From Flammeovirgaceae bacterium UBA1842 (GTDB taxonomy: Bacteria > Bacteroidota > Bacteroidia > Cytophagales > Cyclobacteriaceae): 64,000 bases of DNA. The position numbers and the translations under genes are program-made. The notes under the pieces were generated by a model that had not been told where the DNA came from, did no database searches, and saw nothing but the letters and a program-made list of their open reading frames with translations. Below are positions 25,131-34,231 of this stretch, piece by piece (within the stretch, counting starts at the first letter, position 1; the number at the start of each line of letters is the position of its first letter). The DNA lies in the NCBI GenBank assembly GCA_002338655.1, contig DDIU01000011.1, positions 15,126-79,125 on the forward strand, read 5' to 3'.

Positions 25131-27263
25131 CTATTCGTTAGATGTTTGTTCGGGTTTTACTTTTATGTCTGTCCCCAAGCGTTGTAAGTAAGCTATTAGT
25201 GCTACTATCTCAGCTTCCGAGGCCACTTCTATACCATCCTCATCAAGGAGGCTTTTGGCTATTTTATCAGCTTGCCGCATAAGATCCTCATTGGCAATGT
25301 CTTCATATCCTTCGGGATAGGGTACTCCTATTGTTCTCAATGCTTTAATTTTTCCAGCGGTTTCGTCCAAATCAATAGGGGTAGTGAATAACCATGGATA
25401 GGGAGGCATTATAGAACCTGACGATACTGCTGACGGGTCTAGCATGTGATAGTAATGCCATGAGTTTGGATACTTGGCGCCTACCCGATGAAGGTCAGGG
25501 CCAGTTCGTTTAGATCCCCACAAAAATGGATGATCATATACAAATTCCCCTGCTTTGGAATATTCACCATATCGCTCTGTCTCTGACCTAAAAGGCCTTA
25601 CCATTTGCGTATGACAGCTCACACACCCTTCTTTTATATACAAATCGCGCCCATGAAGCTCCAGAGGTGTGTAGGGTGTTACACTTGCTATGGTGGGCAC
25701 ATTCGATTTGACAAGGAATGTAGGCACCATTTCAATAATACCACCAATGAGGATGGCCACTAAAGTGAGTAATGTGAATAATAATGGCTTACGTTCCAAC
25801 ACATTATGCCAATGCGATTCTTTTTGTTTTTTGTGCTTCACTAACGGTGGTGCGCTGGCTTCTTCGTTAGCAATAAAGCTACCTATCTTGGCCGTTTTTA
25901 CGAGGTTATATGCCATCACAAACACCCCAGTTAAATATAGGGTACCACCAACTGCCCGCAGTACGTACATTGGCAATATCTGAACAACGGTTTCAAGGAA
26001 GTTTTTATAGGTAAGAAAACCCTCTGCGTTAAATTCTTTCCACATCAAGCTTTGTGTGATGCCAGCTACGTACAATGGCAGTGCATAGAATATAATTCCT
26101 AATGTGCCTATCCAAAAATGGAAGTTGGCCAATTTGTTGGAATACAGCTTAGTGCCCCACATTTTTGGTACCATCCAATAGAGCATTCCAAATGTAAGGA
26201 AGCCATTCCAACCCAATGCCCCCACGTGTACGTGTGCAATAATCCAATCCGTAAAATGCGCTATTGCATTTACTGATTTCAGGGATAGCATTGGCCCTTC
26301 AAATGTGGCCATACCATAGGCTGTAATTGCCACCACCATAAACTTAAGTACGGGTTCTTCCCTTACCTTGTCCCATGCACCTCTAAGGGTAAGCAGTCCG
26401 TTGAGCATACCGCCCCAACTTGGAGCCAAAAGCATGATTGAAAACACAACCCCTAAAGACTGTGCCCAGTCGGGCAATGAAGTGTAAAGTAAGTGGTGTG
26501 GCCCTGCCCATATATAAAGAAATATCAATGACCAGAAATGGATAATGGAAAGTTTATAGGAATAAACTGGTCTGTTGGCTGCTTTAGGTAGGAAGTAGTA
26601 CATCAACCCTAAATAAGGTGTAGTAAGGAAAAACGCCACTGCGTTATGTCCATACCACCATTGCACCAATGCATCTTGCACACCAGCATACCAACTGTAA
26701 CTCTTCATAAAAGTTACCGGTATCGCAAATGAATTGACCATGTGTAAAACCGCAACCGTAACAAAAGTAGCTATGTAAAACCAGATGGCCACATACATAT
26801 GCTTCTCCCTTCTACGCAGGATTGTACCGATCATATTTATACCAAATACCACCCAAATTATTGTAATGGCAATATCAATAGGCCACTCCAGTTCAGCATA
26901 TTCTTTGGAAGAAGTGAAGCCCATCGGCAAAGTAATTACCGCTGCAATAATTATAAGTTGCCAGCCCCAGAAGTTAATCCAGCTTAGGGTGTCGGAGAAC
27001 ATCCTGGCTTTCAACAACCGTTGGAGCGAGTAGTACACCCCCGCAAAAATGGCATTACCCACAAATGCAAAAATCACTGCATTGGTATGCAATGGGCGTA
27101 TCCTGCCAAAAGTGACATAGGGTGAATCAAAATTAAATATCGGGTAGAATAGCTGGATGGCTGCCGTTAAGCCTACCAGCATGCCTATTATTCCAAATAC
27201 TACTGTAGCTACAATAAAATATTTTACAATCTTATTGTCATAGCTGAACCTTTCAATTTCCAT
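25131..27263 (-). CDS. ccoN: Fused cbb3 oxidase catalytic subunit and monohaem cytochrome (CcoN-CcoO)
   Basis: 710 residues. Residues 1-~470 are CcoN: 12 membrane helices with haem and CuB histidines in RPLHTNAVIF, WWYGHNAVAFFLT, GPHHLLYT and HVHVGALGWNG. A linker with one helix leads to a CcoO domain (about 530-710) with GCVSCHTQMVRP and the Met ligand in SIMPPYPWLF. The fusion is usual in Bacteroidota. It is a high-affinity terminal oxidase of the inner membrane, first gene of the cco operon. The FNR/CRP-type box at 27354-27367 lies about 97 bases upstream of its start. Confidence 0.97.
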   Translation of the reverse strand: MEIERFSYDNKIVKYFIVATVVFGIIGMLVGLTAAIQLFYPIFNFDSPYVTFGRIRPLHTNAVIFAFVGNAIFAGVYYSLQRLLKARMFSDTLSWINFWGWQLIIIAAVITLPMGFTSSKEYAELEWPIDIAITIIWVVFGINMIGTILRRREKHMYVAIWFYIATFVTVAVLHMVNSFAIPVTFMKSYSWYAGVQDALVQWWYGHNAVAFFLTTPYLGLMYYFLPKAANRPVYSYKLSIIHFWSLIFLYIWAGPHHLLYTSLPDWAQSLGVVFSIMLLAPSWGGMLNGLLTLRGAWDKVREEPVLKFMVVAITAYGMATFEGPMLSLKSVNAIAHFTDWIIAHVHVGALGWNGFLTFGMLYWMVPKMWGTKLYSNKLANFHFWIGTLGIIFYALPLYVAGITQSLMWKEFNAEGFLTYKNFLETVVQILPMYVLRAVGGTLYLTGVFVMAYNLVKTAKIGSFIANEEASAPPLVKHKKQKESHWHNVLERKPLLFTLLTLVAILIGGIIEMVPTFLVKSNVPTIASVTPYTPLELHGRDLYIKEGCVSCHTQMVRPFRSETERYGEYSKAGEFVYDHPFLWGSKRTGPDLHRVGAKYPNSWHYYHMLDPSAVSSGSIMPPYPWLFTTPIDLDETAGKIKALRTIGVPYPEGYEDIANEDLMRQADKIAKSLLDEDGIEVASEAEIVALIAYLQRLGTDIKVKPEQTSNE

Positions 27264-27353
27264 AAGTTAATGAGTTGATAATAGAGTTTAAGTTACAATA
27301 GCGAAGGTAAAAAGCCAACTACAAGTCAGATATGATTGGAATTAGTGGAAAAA

Positions 27354-27367
27354 CTGATTTTTATCAG
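27354..27367. promoter_or_regulatory. FNR/CRP-type box of the cbb3 operon (CTGAT-TTTT-ATCAG)
   Basis: A perfect dyad. With the box at -41.5 the ccoN transcript would start near 27319, leaving a 56-base leader; a CTTG at 27325-27322 on the minus strand is a weak -7 candidate. Confidence 0.65.
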
Positions 27368-27420
27368 GGGATGCAATCCAAGGGCTAACTTTGAGACCGC
27401 TCAAAACTGTCATATATAAG

Positions 27421-27434
27421 GTGATACATATCAT
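27421..27434. promoter_or_regulatory. FNR/CRP-type box (GTGAT-ACAT-ATCAT)
   Basis: First of two boxes spaced 23 bp centre to centre, about two helical turns, on the universal stress protein side of the ccoN intergenic region. Confidence 0.5.
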
Positions 27435-27443
27435 GGCCCCACC

Positions 27444-27457
27444 ATGACAATGATCAT
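27444..27457. promoter_or_regulatory. FNR/CRP-type box (ATGAC-AATG-ATCAT)
   Basis: Second of the tandem pair, 159 bases before the ATG at 27616. TACTTCG at 27481-27487 is a possible degenerate -7 at the right distance. Apart from these boxes the 353-base region shows nothing else. Confidence 0.5.
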
Positions 27458-27615
27458 CTGATTCCATATAAGAAATTCTGTACTTCGTAGAAGTTAAAGT
27501 TTTATTAATTGATTTAAAAAAGGAGGGGCATTACGACAATTATAAAAAGAGTTTCTCTACTACCAAGTACATGATCAGTGAGGCTGTACTTTCTTATACT
27601 TAAATCACAGAAATA

Positions 27616-28443
27616 ATGACTAACACAATACTCGTACCAACCGATTTTTCCGAATGTTCAATAAATGCTATTAAGTATGCTGCCAATTTAGCTCGGAAAA
27701 TTTCTAACACTAATTTGCTTATTGCTCATGCATACAGCTTGCCCATTACCTATGGCGAAGCAGGTTTATACTCCCCAGTAGTAAAAATTACTGATCAAAT
27801 GGAGGAGGAAATTAAAATGCAGTTCGAAAAAATGGAACGGCAAGTCCCCGAACTAAATGAGGTATCTTTCCAAACTGTCTCTTTTGCTGGATTTGTAACA
27901 GAAATGGTGGAATCACTATGCCCCAACAATGAAATTGATATGATAGTAATGGGGACCAAGGGTGCAAGTGGTATTGACGAAGTGTTGTTAGGCACAAATA
28001 CAAATTCGGTTGTAAGGAGCATAAATATACCCACTATAGTTATTCCAGAAAATGCTCATTATAAAGCTATCAGAAATATAGCTTTGGCAAGTGACTATAA
28101 ACCTATTGATGGTAAAGTACTAGACCCATTAAAAAAACTCATAAAGATCACAAAAGGTGATTTGCATATTATTCATATCGGTGACAAAGATGGGATCTCA
28201 AGCACAGAAGCAACTGTGGCCAAGAAATTCGTACAATTCTTTAAAAACATACCTCATCATTTTCATTATATAGTCAATGAAGATGTTGAAACTGGGCTTA
28301 ATGAATACATAATACGCAAGCAAATTGATTTACTGGCTTTGATACCCAGAAAACATAAATTCTTTGATATGATCTTCGGAAAAAGTGAGAGTAGAAGAAT
28401 TATTTTCCATACTAAAACCCCAGTCATTACACTACCAAGCTAA
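27616..28443 (+). CDS. Two-domain universal stress protein
   Basis: 275 residues, two UspA domains in tandem. The first has ILVPTDFSECSINAIKYA and the nucleotide loop MGTKGASGIDEVLLGTNTNS, so it likely binds ATP. The second (about 150-275) is degenerate, ending TPVITLPS. Such proteins are soluble dimers that accumulate under hypoxia and starvation. It is divergent from the cco operon, with tandem FNR/CRP-type boxes before it. Confidence 0.9.
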   Translation: MTNTILVPTDFSECSINAIKYAANLARKISNTNLLIAHAYSLPITYGEAGLYSPVVKITDQMEEEIKMQFEKMERQVPELNEVSFQTVSFAGFVTEMVESLCPNNEIDMIVMGTKGASGIDEVLLGTNTNSVVRSINIPTIVIPENAHYKAIRNIALASDYKPIDGKVLDPLKKLIKITKGDLHIIHIGDKDGISSTEATVAKKFVQFFKNIPHHFHYIVNEDVETGLNEYIIRKQIDLLALIPRKHKFFDMIFGKSESRRIIFHTKTPVITLPS

Positions 28444-28510
28444 AACAGCTAGTTAATAGTACATAACCGCTGGACATTCCTTAATTTGTAAAAACACTAA
28501 CCCAAACCCC

Positions 28511-29353
28511 ATGAAAAACATATTAGTCCCCACTGATTTCTCGCCTACAGCAGATCATGCATTCCAACTGGCATTGCAAATAGCCAAAAAGGAAAATGTA
28601 AATATCCATTTGCTCCACGTTTTAGGGTTCAATTTTGACTCTGCTCTGGAGCTGGATAAATTGTTTCCTGAAAGTCCATTCGGCAAAGAGGCTTTAGATC
28701 ATTTTATGAAGGGTGGCCATGATGAGCTCAATTCCTATATTGATAAACTGAAGTTGGATCATAACAACGTAAAAAAGGTAGTGGAAATAGGTGTACCCAG
28801 TGATATTATAATTGAAAAGATCAAAAAACTGGATATTGACATGGTGGTAATGGGCACACAAGGAGCTACTGGAATGAAAGAATTTTTTCTAGGGTCAAAT
28901 GCCGAAAGGGTGGTACGTTATGCCGATTGTCCCGTAATTACCATTAAGCATAAGATTAACATTGATGAGGTTAAAAGGATAGTGTTTGGATCCGATTTGA
29001 ACGAAATTAGCGATAAGGTAATTGAAAAACTGAAAGAACTACAGGGTATATTTCAAGCCGAGATTGATATAGTACGTGTAAACACTCCAAATAATTTTGA
29101 ACGGGATATAATTCTGAAACCACTCAAGGAAAGAATGCTCTCCAAGATTAACTTGAACAAACTGACCGTGCACACTTACAATGATCTGACTATAGAAAAT
29201 GGCCTAAGGCACTATGCTCAGGAAAACGGGGCTCAAATGATTGCAATAACCACGCACGGAAGGAAAGGATTTGATCATTTTGTGGCCGGCAGTATAGCTG
29301 AGGACATCACTAACCGTACTACCAAAATGGTATGGACTTATCATTTTCAATAG
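28511..29353 (+). CDS. Two-domain universal stress protein
   Basis: 280 residues: ILVPTDFSPTADHAFQLAL, first ATP loop MGTQGATGMKEFFLGSNAER, then a second domain with VNTPNNFERD and ITTHGRKGFDHFVAGSIAED, so both domains keep a G-rich loop. Similar to the gene at 63003-63842 over its full length (FDHFVAGS against LDHFVSGS), a paralogous pair. It lies 67 bases after the previous stress gene and is probably co-transcribed. Confidence 0.92.
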   Translation: MKNILVPTDFSPTADHAFQLALQIAKKENVNIHLLHVLGFNFDSALELDKLFPESPFGKEALDHFMKGGHDELNSYIDKLKLDHNNVKKVVEIGVPSDIIIEKIKKLDIDMVVMGTQGATGMKEFFLGSNAERVVRYADCPVITIKHKINIDEVKRIVFGSDLNEISDKVIEKLKELQGIFQAEIDIVRVNTPNNFERDIILKPLKERMLSKINLNKLTVHTYNDLTIENGLRHYAQENGAQMIAITTHGRKGFDHFVAGSIAEDITNRTTKMVWTYHFQ

Positions 29354-29388
29354 TCGACTGGTAAACAAGAATATTATATCCTGCTTAT

Positions 29389-29832
29389 CTACGGAGCTTT
29401 GTTAGTCCAAAGTAACCTCAAATCGGGCGGCAGTGTACTTAGTATATCCTTAACCTCGCCTTCGCTTATGTGATTGTTCTTAATCACTTTAAGCACTGCT
29501 TTCACTGCGTTTTCCCCATCTTTGGCGGTCCTAATATCATGGTGGCCTGCCCCTGGATTGTTTTCGACCACCGTTTTAACAAATTGTCCAATATTTTTAA
29601 TCTTGTTCGGTTTGGTCCTATATTTCCAACCATCCACATAAACGGCTTTAAGCATCATTGGAAACTGTGCCATCATCTGAAAGGACTCCTGAATAGTCAG
29701 CCGCTCGCGAAGGGTATGGAGTACACCCCTTAAAATACGACTTGCCAATTGTAAATCTTCAGGAAAACCCAACTCTTGAGCTATTTCATTTAAAATTTTA
29801 TTGCCTTTTTCGGCATATTGATTAAAGTTCAT
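29389..29832 (-). CDS. DUF2267 family protein
   Basis: 147 residues, mostly helical, with the DUF2267 pattern: YAEKGNKILNEIAQELG, LRGVLHTLRERLTIQESFQMMAQFPMMLKAVYVDGW and a C-terminal LSTLPPDLRLLW. Biochemical role unknown. In other bacteria the family sits with stress proteins, as here. It converges on the stress gene at its left. Confidence 0.85.
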   Translation of the reverse strand: MNFNQYAEKGNKILNEIAQELGFPEDLQLASRILRGVLHTLRERLTIQESFQMMAQFPMMLKAVYVDGWKYRTKPNKIKNIGQFVKTVVENNPGAGHHDIRTAKDGENAVKAVLKVIKNNHISEGEVKDILSTLPPDLRLLWTNKAP

Positions 29833-29873
29833 AATGCTAATAGTTTAGTTCATAAATACTGGTGTCTGGTAAA

Positions 29874-29936
29874 AATGAGGTTGAATTGAATTTTACCTCA
29901 TTCTTACCCCTAAATCCCCTAAAGGGGACTTTTCTG
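29874..29936. repeat. Dispersed intergenic repeat, copy A
   Basis: A hairpin AATGAGGT/ACCTCATT (29874-29902) runs into ACCCCTAAATCCCCTAAAGGGGACTT, matched in inverse orientation at 54046-54080. Confidence 0.55.
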
Positions 29937-29961
29937 CAAGCCATCAGTAGTTACTATTATA

Positions 29962-30795
29962 TTACTGAATACATGTCCATAGTAATGCAGGCATATTCTG
30001 CAATACCCTTTCGGTAATGTAATAATTGTTAAAACGAACTTTTTCATGAATCAAACTATGAATTGACATGGCGATCATGTCAGCATAAATAAATTCGTAA
30101 TAATGTAGAATACCTAGCTCAACAGACTCACTATTGGCCACGTGGAAATGAAAATCAGTAAAATTATGTATCTCATTATACTCCCTCATCTCATTTTCAA
30201 TGGCAGCGTCACTCATCCAACTATCTTTGGTATTAACCTTAAGAATATGGATGGTGGCCCCGGTTATTTCTTGTAACCTTTTCAACTGTTTGGTAATGAA
30301 TGTATGCGTTGGCTTAAAATCCGTAGCAAATACTATATTCTTAATTTCCTCAATCTTTTTGTATTCCTTTATTGTAAGTACTGGGCAGTTGGCATACCTA
30401 AGTATGCGCTCCATGGCTGACCCCGCAAGCATTTCATCTGCATTTTCATATTTTTTTGAGCCGAGCAGGATCAAAGAAACTTGTTCCTTGTTGGCAAATT
30501 CGACAACCTTAGAACCTGCGTTGCCTATTACTACTTCACATTTGACTTGCTTTATTGGCATGGTACCTCGTGCCACCCATTCATCCATTTTTGTCTGAGC
30601 AAAATACCGGGCTTCCTCTTTAAAATGGTTGATTAATTTATCGTCCATGCCCTTATAGTCAGGCATGTCAATTACATGAAGGAGTATTACACTCGCCTTC
30701 CATTTAAGGGCTATTTCCGTTGCCATTGTCAGTGCCATATCTGAATGCTCAGAGAAATCCAATGGGACCAGTACTGTGTTTTTTGTGAATCTCAT
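29962..30795 (-). CDS. Two-domain universal stress protein, degenerate ATP loop
   Basis: 277 residues: VLVPLDFSEHSDMALTMA, then SLILLGSKKYENADEMLAGSAMERIL, where the first glycine spacing of the ATP loop is altered, and a second domain ending MPALLWTCIQ. It is more diverged than its relatives in this window. It lies 26 bases after the flavin-binding gene, so the two form an operon under the box at 31344-31357. Confidence 0.88.
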   Translation of the reverse strand: MRFTKNTVLVPLDFSEHSDMALTMATEIALKWKASVILLHVIDMPDYKGMDDKLINHFKEEARYFAQTKMDEWVARGTMPIKQVKCEVVIGNAGSKVVEFANKEQVSLILLGSKKYENADEMLAGSAMERILRYANCPVLTIKEYKKIEEIKNIVFATDFKPTHTFITKQLKRLQEITGATIHILKVNTKDSWMSDAAIENEMREYNEIHNFTDFHFHVANSESVELGILHYYEFIYADMIAMSIHSLIHEKVRFNNYYITERVLQNMPALLWTCIQ

Positions 30796-30821
30796 GGGCT
30801 TAACTTTAAAAATAATTGAAC

Positions 30822-31265
30822 CTATTTTTTTTCATACCTACCAGTGGCTTTAGTTATTTTGATACGGAATACCACTGTTTTCCTATTTGTTCCAGTACCT
30901 TTTCTGTCCAATCCATACCTAGGCCTGTCTGTTTCACTCGACATTAAAGGCTGTATTCTATTGACAAAAACCTGAAGGGCATCTTCTCGAAGATCGCCCT
31001 CCAACTCTTCATAATTTCCCCAAACTATGGCACTCTGCCAGTTCGCCAAATTCTCGATTACATCTACCTGAAAACAAACATTGGGATTGCTTCGCATAAA
31101 TTCGATTTTGGTTCCCTCCAAGGTGTGTCCATATATATAATCATCTTTATATGCGTAGGTGATTGGAACAACATATACTTCGTTCTCAAAGCAACATCCG
31201 ATCCTGCCTATCACCTGACTGGTGAGTAGGTAGTCGATTTGTACCCTATTTAAAGATCCTAGCAT
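30822..31265 (-). CDS. Pyridoxamine 5'-phosphate oxidase-like flavin-binding protein
   Basis: 147 residues of the split-barrel family: IGRIGCCFENEVYVVPITYAY, YIYGHTLEGTKIEFMRSNPNVCFQVD and WQSAIVWGNYEEL. Small members like this bind FMN or haem-like cofactors and are often induced by low oxygen, but true PNPOx activity is unlikely. It heads a unit with the stress protein at 29962-30795. Confidence 0.82.
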   Translation of the reverse strand: MLGSLNRVQIDYLLTSQVIGRIGCCFENEVYVVPITYAYKDDYIYGHTLEGTKIEFMRSNPNVCFQVDVIENLANWQSAIVWGNYEELEGDLREDALQVFVNRIQPLMSSETDRPRYGLDRKGTGTNRKTVVFRIKITKATGRYEKK

Positions 31266-31343
31266 GATATACTGGCTTGTTTTTCTTGTAATTAAATTAA
31301 CTCGATATTAGTTAATGACAGCTGACAATCATCCTCTATATTG

Positions 31344-31357
31344 TTGATTTTTATCAG
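31344..31357. promoter_or_regulatory. FNR/CRP-type box (TTGAT-TTTT-ATCAG)
   Basis: The closest match here to the E. coli FNR half site TTGAT. It sits 79 bases upstream of the flavin-protein ATG; a -41.5 placement would give a 44-base leader. Confidence 0.6.
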
Positions 31358-31491
31358 TATTCCCTTGGTATGGGATTAGACCATCGCCTTACGGAAAAAC
31401 AGTACTGACCATCTTTAAAAGTCAAATCGGTAAATACCTTTTGTATAACCCACATTAGAATGTCATGCAGATACACTTTTAAGCTCATGGA

Positions 31492-31704
31492 TTAGCCTTT
31501 GTCTTTAACCGGACAGGAATTAATACCGAATAGGGCGTATAATGGGCAAAAACTGATAAAGCTGGTCATTACAAAAATGGCTGCTAGTATAACCAATACC
31601 AATCCCCATAGGCCATCTATAATTCCCTGATAATATAATGTTGCAACCACTACAGCGATTATCATTCTGATAATTCTGTCTGCATTTCCCATGTTCTTTT
31701 TCAT
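31492..31704 (-). CDS. DUF2892 (YgaP-like) small membrane protein
   Basis: 70 residues: KKNMGNADRIIRMIIAVVVA at the N-terminus and two membrane helices, ending FCPLYALFGINSCPVKDKG. Rhodanese is often fused to this domain elsewhere; here it stands alone. It is the second gene after the ferritin-like protein, 22 bases apart. Confidence 0.88.
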   Translation of the reverse strand: MKKNMGNADRIIRMIIAVVVATLYYQGIIDGLWGLVLVILAAIFVMTSFISFCPLYALFGINSCPVKDKG

Positions 31705-31725
31705 TGTGGAGTATTTAGATGTGTT

Positions 31726-32229
31726 TTATGATTTTAGATTCTTTGCTTTTATGTTTATTACCTCATCGGCAAGTTCAGCGAGTTTACGGTCTGTCGCTTT
31801 CTTTTCATCCAAGTTTTTATAAGTTAACAGTGCTACTTCATTAAGGTCTAAGGTGTTGGCATAATTGGTAATGGCACCATAACCTGCCACTTGGTAATGT
31901 ATAATATGCTGCAAACCGGTAATTACCACGGCATCTTTAACTGTCGGGTTTTCCGTTCGTTCAATAAGATCATTGCTTGTCAAGAGCATGGAATGGATGG
32001 CCTTGCATTTCACCCCCGTATCTTTCTGTTTAAGCGCACGAAATACTTGCCTTAGCCTAGTGATATGGCTATTGTTTTTTTTCTGATACTCATCAATTAT
32101 CCATTTTAGGCGTTGATCACTAGCCATCAAAATGAAAGCGGGAAGTGCCTCGCCCACTCTATTTTCTGCATCTATAATATCCCGCAGTTGAGCTTCCATT
32201 AGGTCTTTCAAGCCTTTTATGATTTTCAT
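31726..32229 (-). CDS. DUF892 (YciE/YciF-like) ferritin-fold protein
   Basis: 167 residues from the ATG at 32229 (MKIIKGLKDLMEAQLRDIID). It is a four-helix protein with E/H residues in EAQLRDIIDAENRVGEALP and GLQHIIHYQVAGYGAI, as in the ferritin-like DUF892 family that may bind a di-metal site. An earlier ATG in frame adds 16 unconserved residues and is less likely. Stress-induced in enterobacteria. The box at 32286-32299 is upstream. Confidence 0.85.
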   Translation of the reverse strand: MKIIKGLKDLMEAQLRDIIDAENRVGEALPAFILMASDQRLKWIIDEYQKKNNSHITRLRQVFRALKQKDTGVKCKAIHSMLLTSNDLIERTENPTVKDAVVITGLQHIIHYQVAGYGAITNYANTLDLNEVALLTYKNLDEKKATDRKLAELADEVINIKAKNLKS

Positions 32230-32285
32230 ATTATAAAAATATACTTGATTAAACTGCCAATGAATGATGTTGGTCACCTCCTCAC

Positions 32286-32299
32286 GTGATATGCATCAG
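32286..32299. promoter_or_regulatory. FNR/CRP-type box (GTGAT-ATGC-ATCAG)
   Basis: Centre 63 bases before the DUF892 ATG at 32229. This supports the shorter start, because a -41.5 placement gives a start near 32251. Confidence 0.55.
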
Positions 32300-32374
32300 A
32301 CCAATTTATCTTTATAGTATCCTCATTTGGAAATACTCAAAGGGCTGCTTAGTGCCCCACAAAACAGAAAAGAA

Positions 32375-34168
32375 TTATTCCAAAACTAACTGACTCATAT
32401 GGGCTCCCTTCAACCTATTGATGATCTGCCTACTCTCTTCCAATGCCTTAAGTATTTCAGCTCTAGCCTCCTTAAATGTCTCCAAGCCTTTACCGATCAA
32501 ATTTTCATAGTAATCAATCCCCTCGTTCAAATTGTCCATAAAAGACATGAGACTGCGATCGCTTTTGGGGGTGATGGCTTCTTTACATTTGTTTTTCAGT
32601 ACATCCATGTACATACCAAGCTCTTTGATAAACAGATTGGGCCTATTGGTTGTAGTAAGGCTCTTTCCCCTTCCATAAATATGATCGACCATTGTATTTA
32701 GGGAAATAATATTGGAAAAATAGGCAAGGTTAGGGCCTGGACAGATGGACACACCGGGTCCTTCCACCTTGGTATTTAAACCATTGGTTAATAAGGCTGA
32801 AGTACCCAATCCCACACAAATACAAGCTTTTTCAACAATACTGTTATACTGGTTATTGTAAGTTTCCTTATCTAGCCCAGCCTCATCCAATTCCTTTATT
32901 TTCAAACTTTGATACTGTCTGGATGCCGTACAGATGGCCTTTTCTGTAAACTCTTTGTTTAAAGAAAGGAACTTCTTTGGGCAAGGGCTCCCCGGTTTAC
33001 CTCTTTTTTTACGTCTTTCCTTTTCCTGATCTTTGGTATTGCTCCTAAGGTTATGAAAAGGAACTCCAAGTGGTGAAATATTGCTTAAGTACAAATCCTT
33101 TTCTTTGGCCTTTGCAAGCTTCTCTCTTGTTCCTTCGTCTACCGTTGTTGCCTCAGGCACCAACAAGAAGGGGGTACCCCAACCTACCGAACTCAACTGA
33201 TAATGGTTTAATAAGAATTCGTGTTCTTCTGCGGTTCCAACCCCTCCTTGAGCTGTAATTTTTATGCCCAGCTTCTGTTGGGGCACTGTACGGTTTGCAC
33301 GCTCCAATCCCTGAATAAAAATTTCATGGAGTGTGTCGGTAAGTTCCTGTCTTTCATCCCTAAATTGTGCCAATATAGGCCCCATAAGATACCCTTCGGT
33401 GGCAAATGCGTGACCTCCACAATTCAACCCTGATTCTATCCTGAATTCTGACACCCATAGGCCTTTTTTAGCCAAGAACTTGCCTTGAATCAAGGCCGAC
33501 CTATAGTCACTCACCTTCAGCACGATCTTCTTTTTTATTTCACCCTGTTCATTTGGGAAAAAATCATCGAAATTTTCCATGTAGCTGAAAAGCCTGGGGT
33601 TAAGGCCTGCAGAAAGTACCAACGAAGAGTTTAAATTACTGTTGGCATAGCCACGCACCCCAGCGTGCGCATCATTATACTCTACAGGAAGTTTTTCGTT
33701 TTTTACATAATTTTCCTTATCCACCTTGGTCATGATATTGACATCTATCTTACCTAGCGTAAGGTTTTCTTTAATCAACTTTTCAATAGCTGTTAGATCA
33801 GTCGATTTCAGCTGTTTCAGCTGCTTTTTAGTAGTGGAACTAGCAGGCAACAAATTGTAAAGCTTACGGAGCTCACTCTGCCTTTCGAGATTATCTGAAT
33901 TTAGTAATTCAAATTTCTTTTCAACTAGGTCATTTATTAAATTAAGGTAGGCTGTTATTCTTTTAGCCCTATAATCGTCTTCTGAAGAGTTGATTTCCTT
34001 GTAGGCAATATCATACTTCTCGGCATATACCTTTCTCATCTTTTCGATGAGCATATCGTCACCAAGGGATATCACCGAATCGATGCCATAATGCGCTACT
34101 TTTAATGGTGTATCAATGGTGAAAGCCAAGCCCATTACGGGTATATGAAATGAATGTGTTTTAATCAT
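32375..34168 (-). CDS. Unknown protein with a nitronate monooxygenase-like TIM-barrel pattern
   Basis: 597 residues without signal or membrane helices. IPVMGLAFTIDTPLKVAHYG and DSVISLGDDMLIEKMRK open the protein. The middle has IKITAQGGVGTAEEHEFLL and SSVGWGTPFLLVPEATTVDE, spaced like the FMN-phosphate-binding strands of nitronate monooxygenase/IMPDH-type barrels. A Cys/Pro-rich insert (GKPGSPCPKKF; KACICVGLG; SICPGPNL) follows and the C-terminus is helical. It lies 63 bases after nrdJ, so they are likely co-transcribed. The flavin-barrel reading is inference; the function is unknown. Confidence 0.6.
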   Translation of the reverse strand: MIKTHSFHIPVMGLAFTIDTPLKVAHYGIDSVISLGDDMLIEKMRKVYAEKYDIAYKEINSSEDDYRAKRITAYLNLINDLVEKKFELLNSDNLERQSELRKLYNLLPASSTTKKQLKQLKSTDLTAIEKLIKENLTLGKIDVNIMTKVDKENYVKNEKLPVEYNDAHAGVRGYANSNLNSSLVLSAGLNPRLFSYMENFDDFFPNEQGEIKKKIVLKVSDYRSALIQGKFLAKKGLWVSEFRIESGLNCGGHAFATEGYLMGPILAQFRDERQELTDTLHEIFIQGLERANRTVPQQKLGIKITAQGGVGTAEEHEFLLNHYQLSSVGWGTPFLLVPEATTVDEGTREKLAKAKEKDLYLSNISPLGVPFHNLRSNTKDQEKERRKKRGKPGSPCPKKFLSLNKEFTEKAICTASRQYQSLKIKELDEAGLDKETYNNQYNSIVEKACICVGLGTSALLTNGLNTKVEGPGVSICPGPNLAYFSNIISLNTMVDHIYGRGKSLTTTNRPNLFIKELGMYMDVLKNKCKEAITPKSDRSLMSFMDNLNEGIDYYENLIGKGLETFKEARAEILKALEESRQIINRLKGAHMSQLVLE

Positions 34169-34231
34169 TATATTGATTTTATTATGAAATTTAAATTATT
34201 ATTAGTGTGATCAACAGGCTCTGTTGTACGG

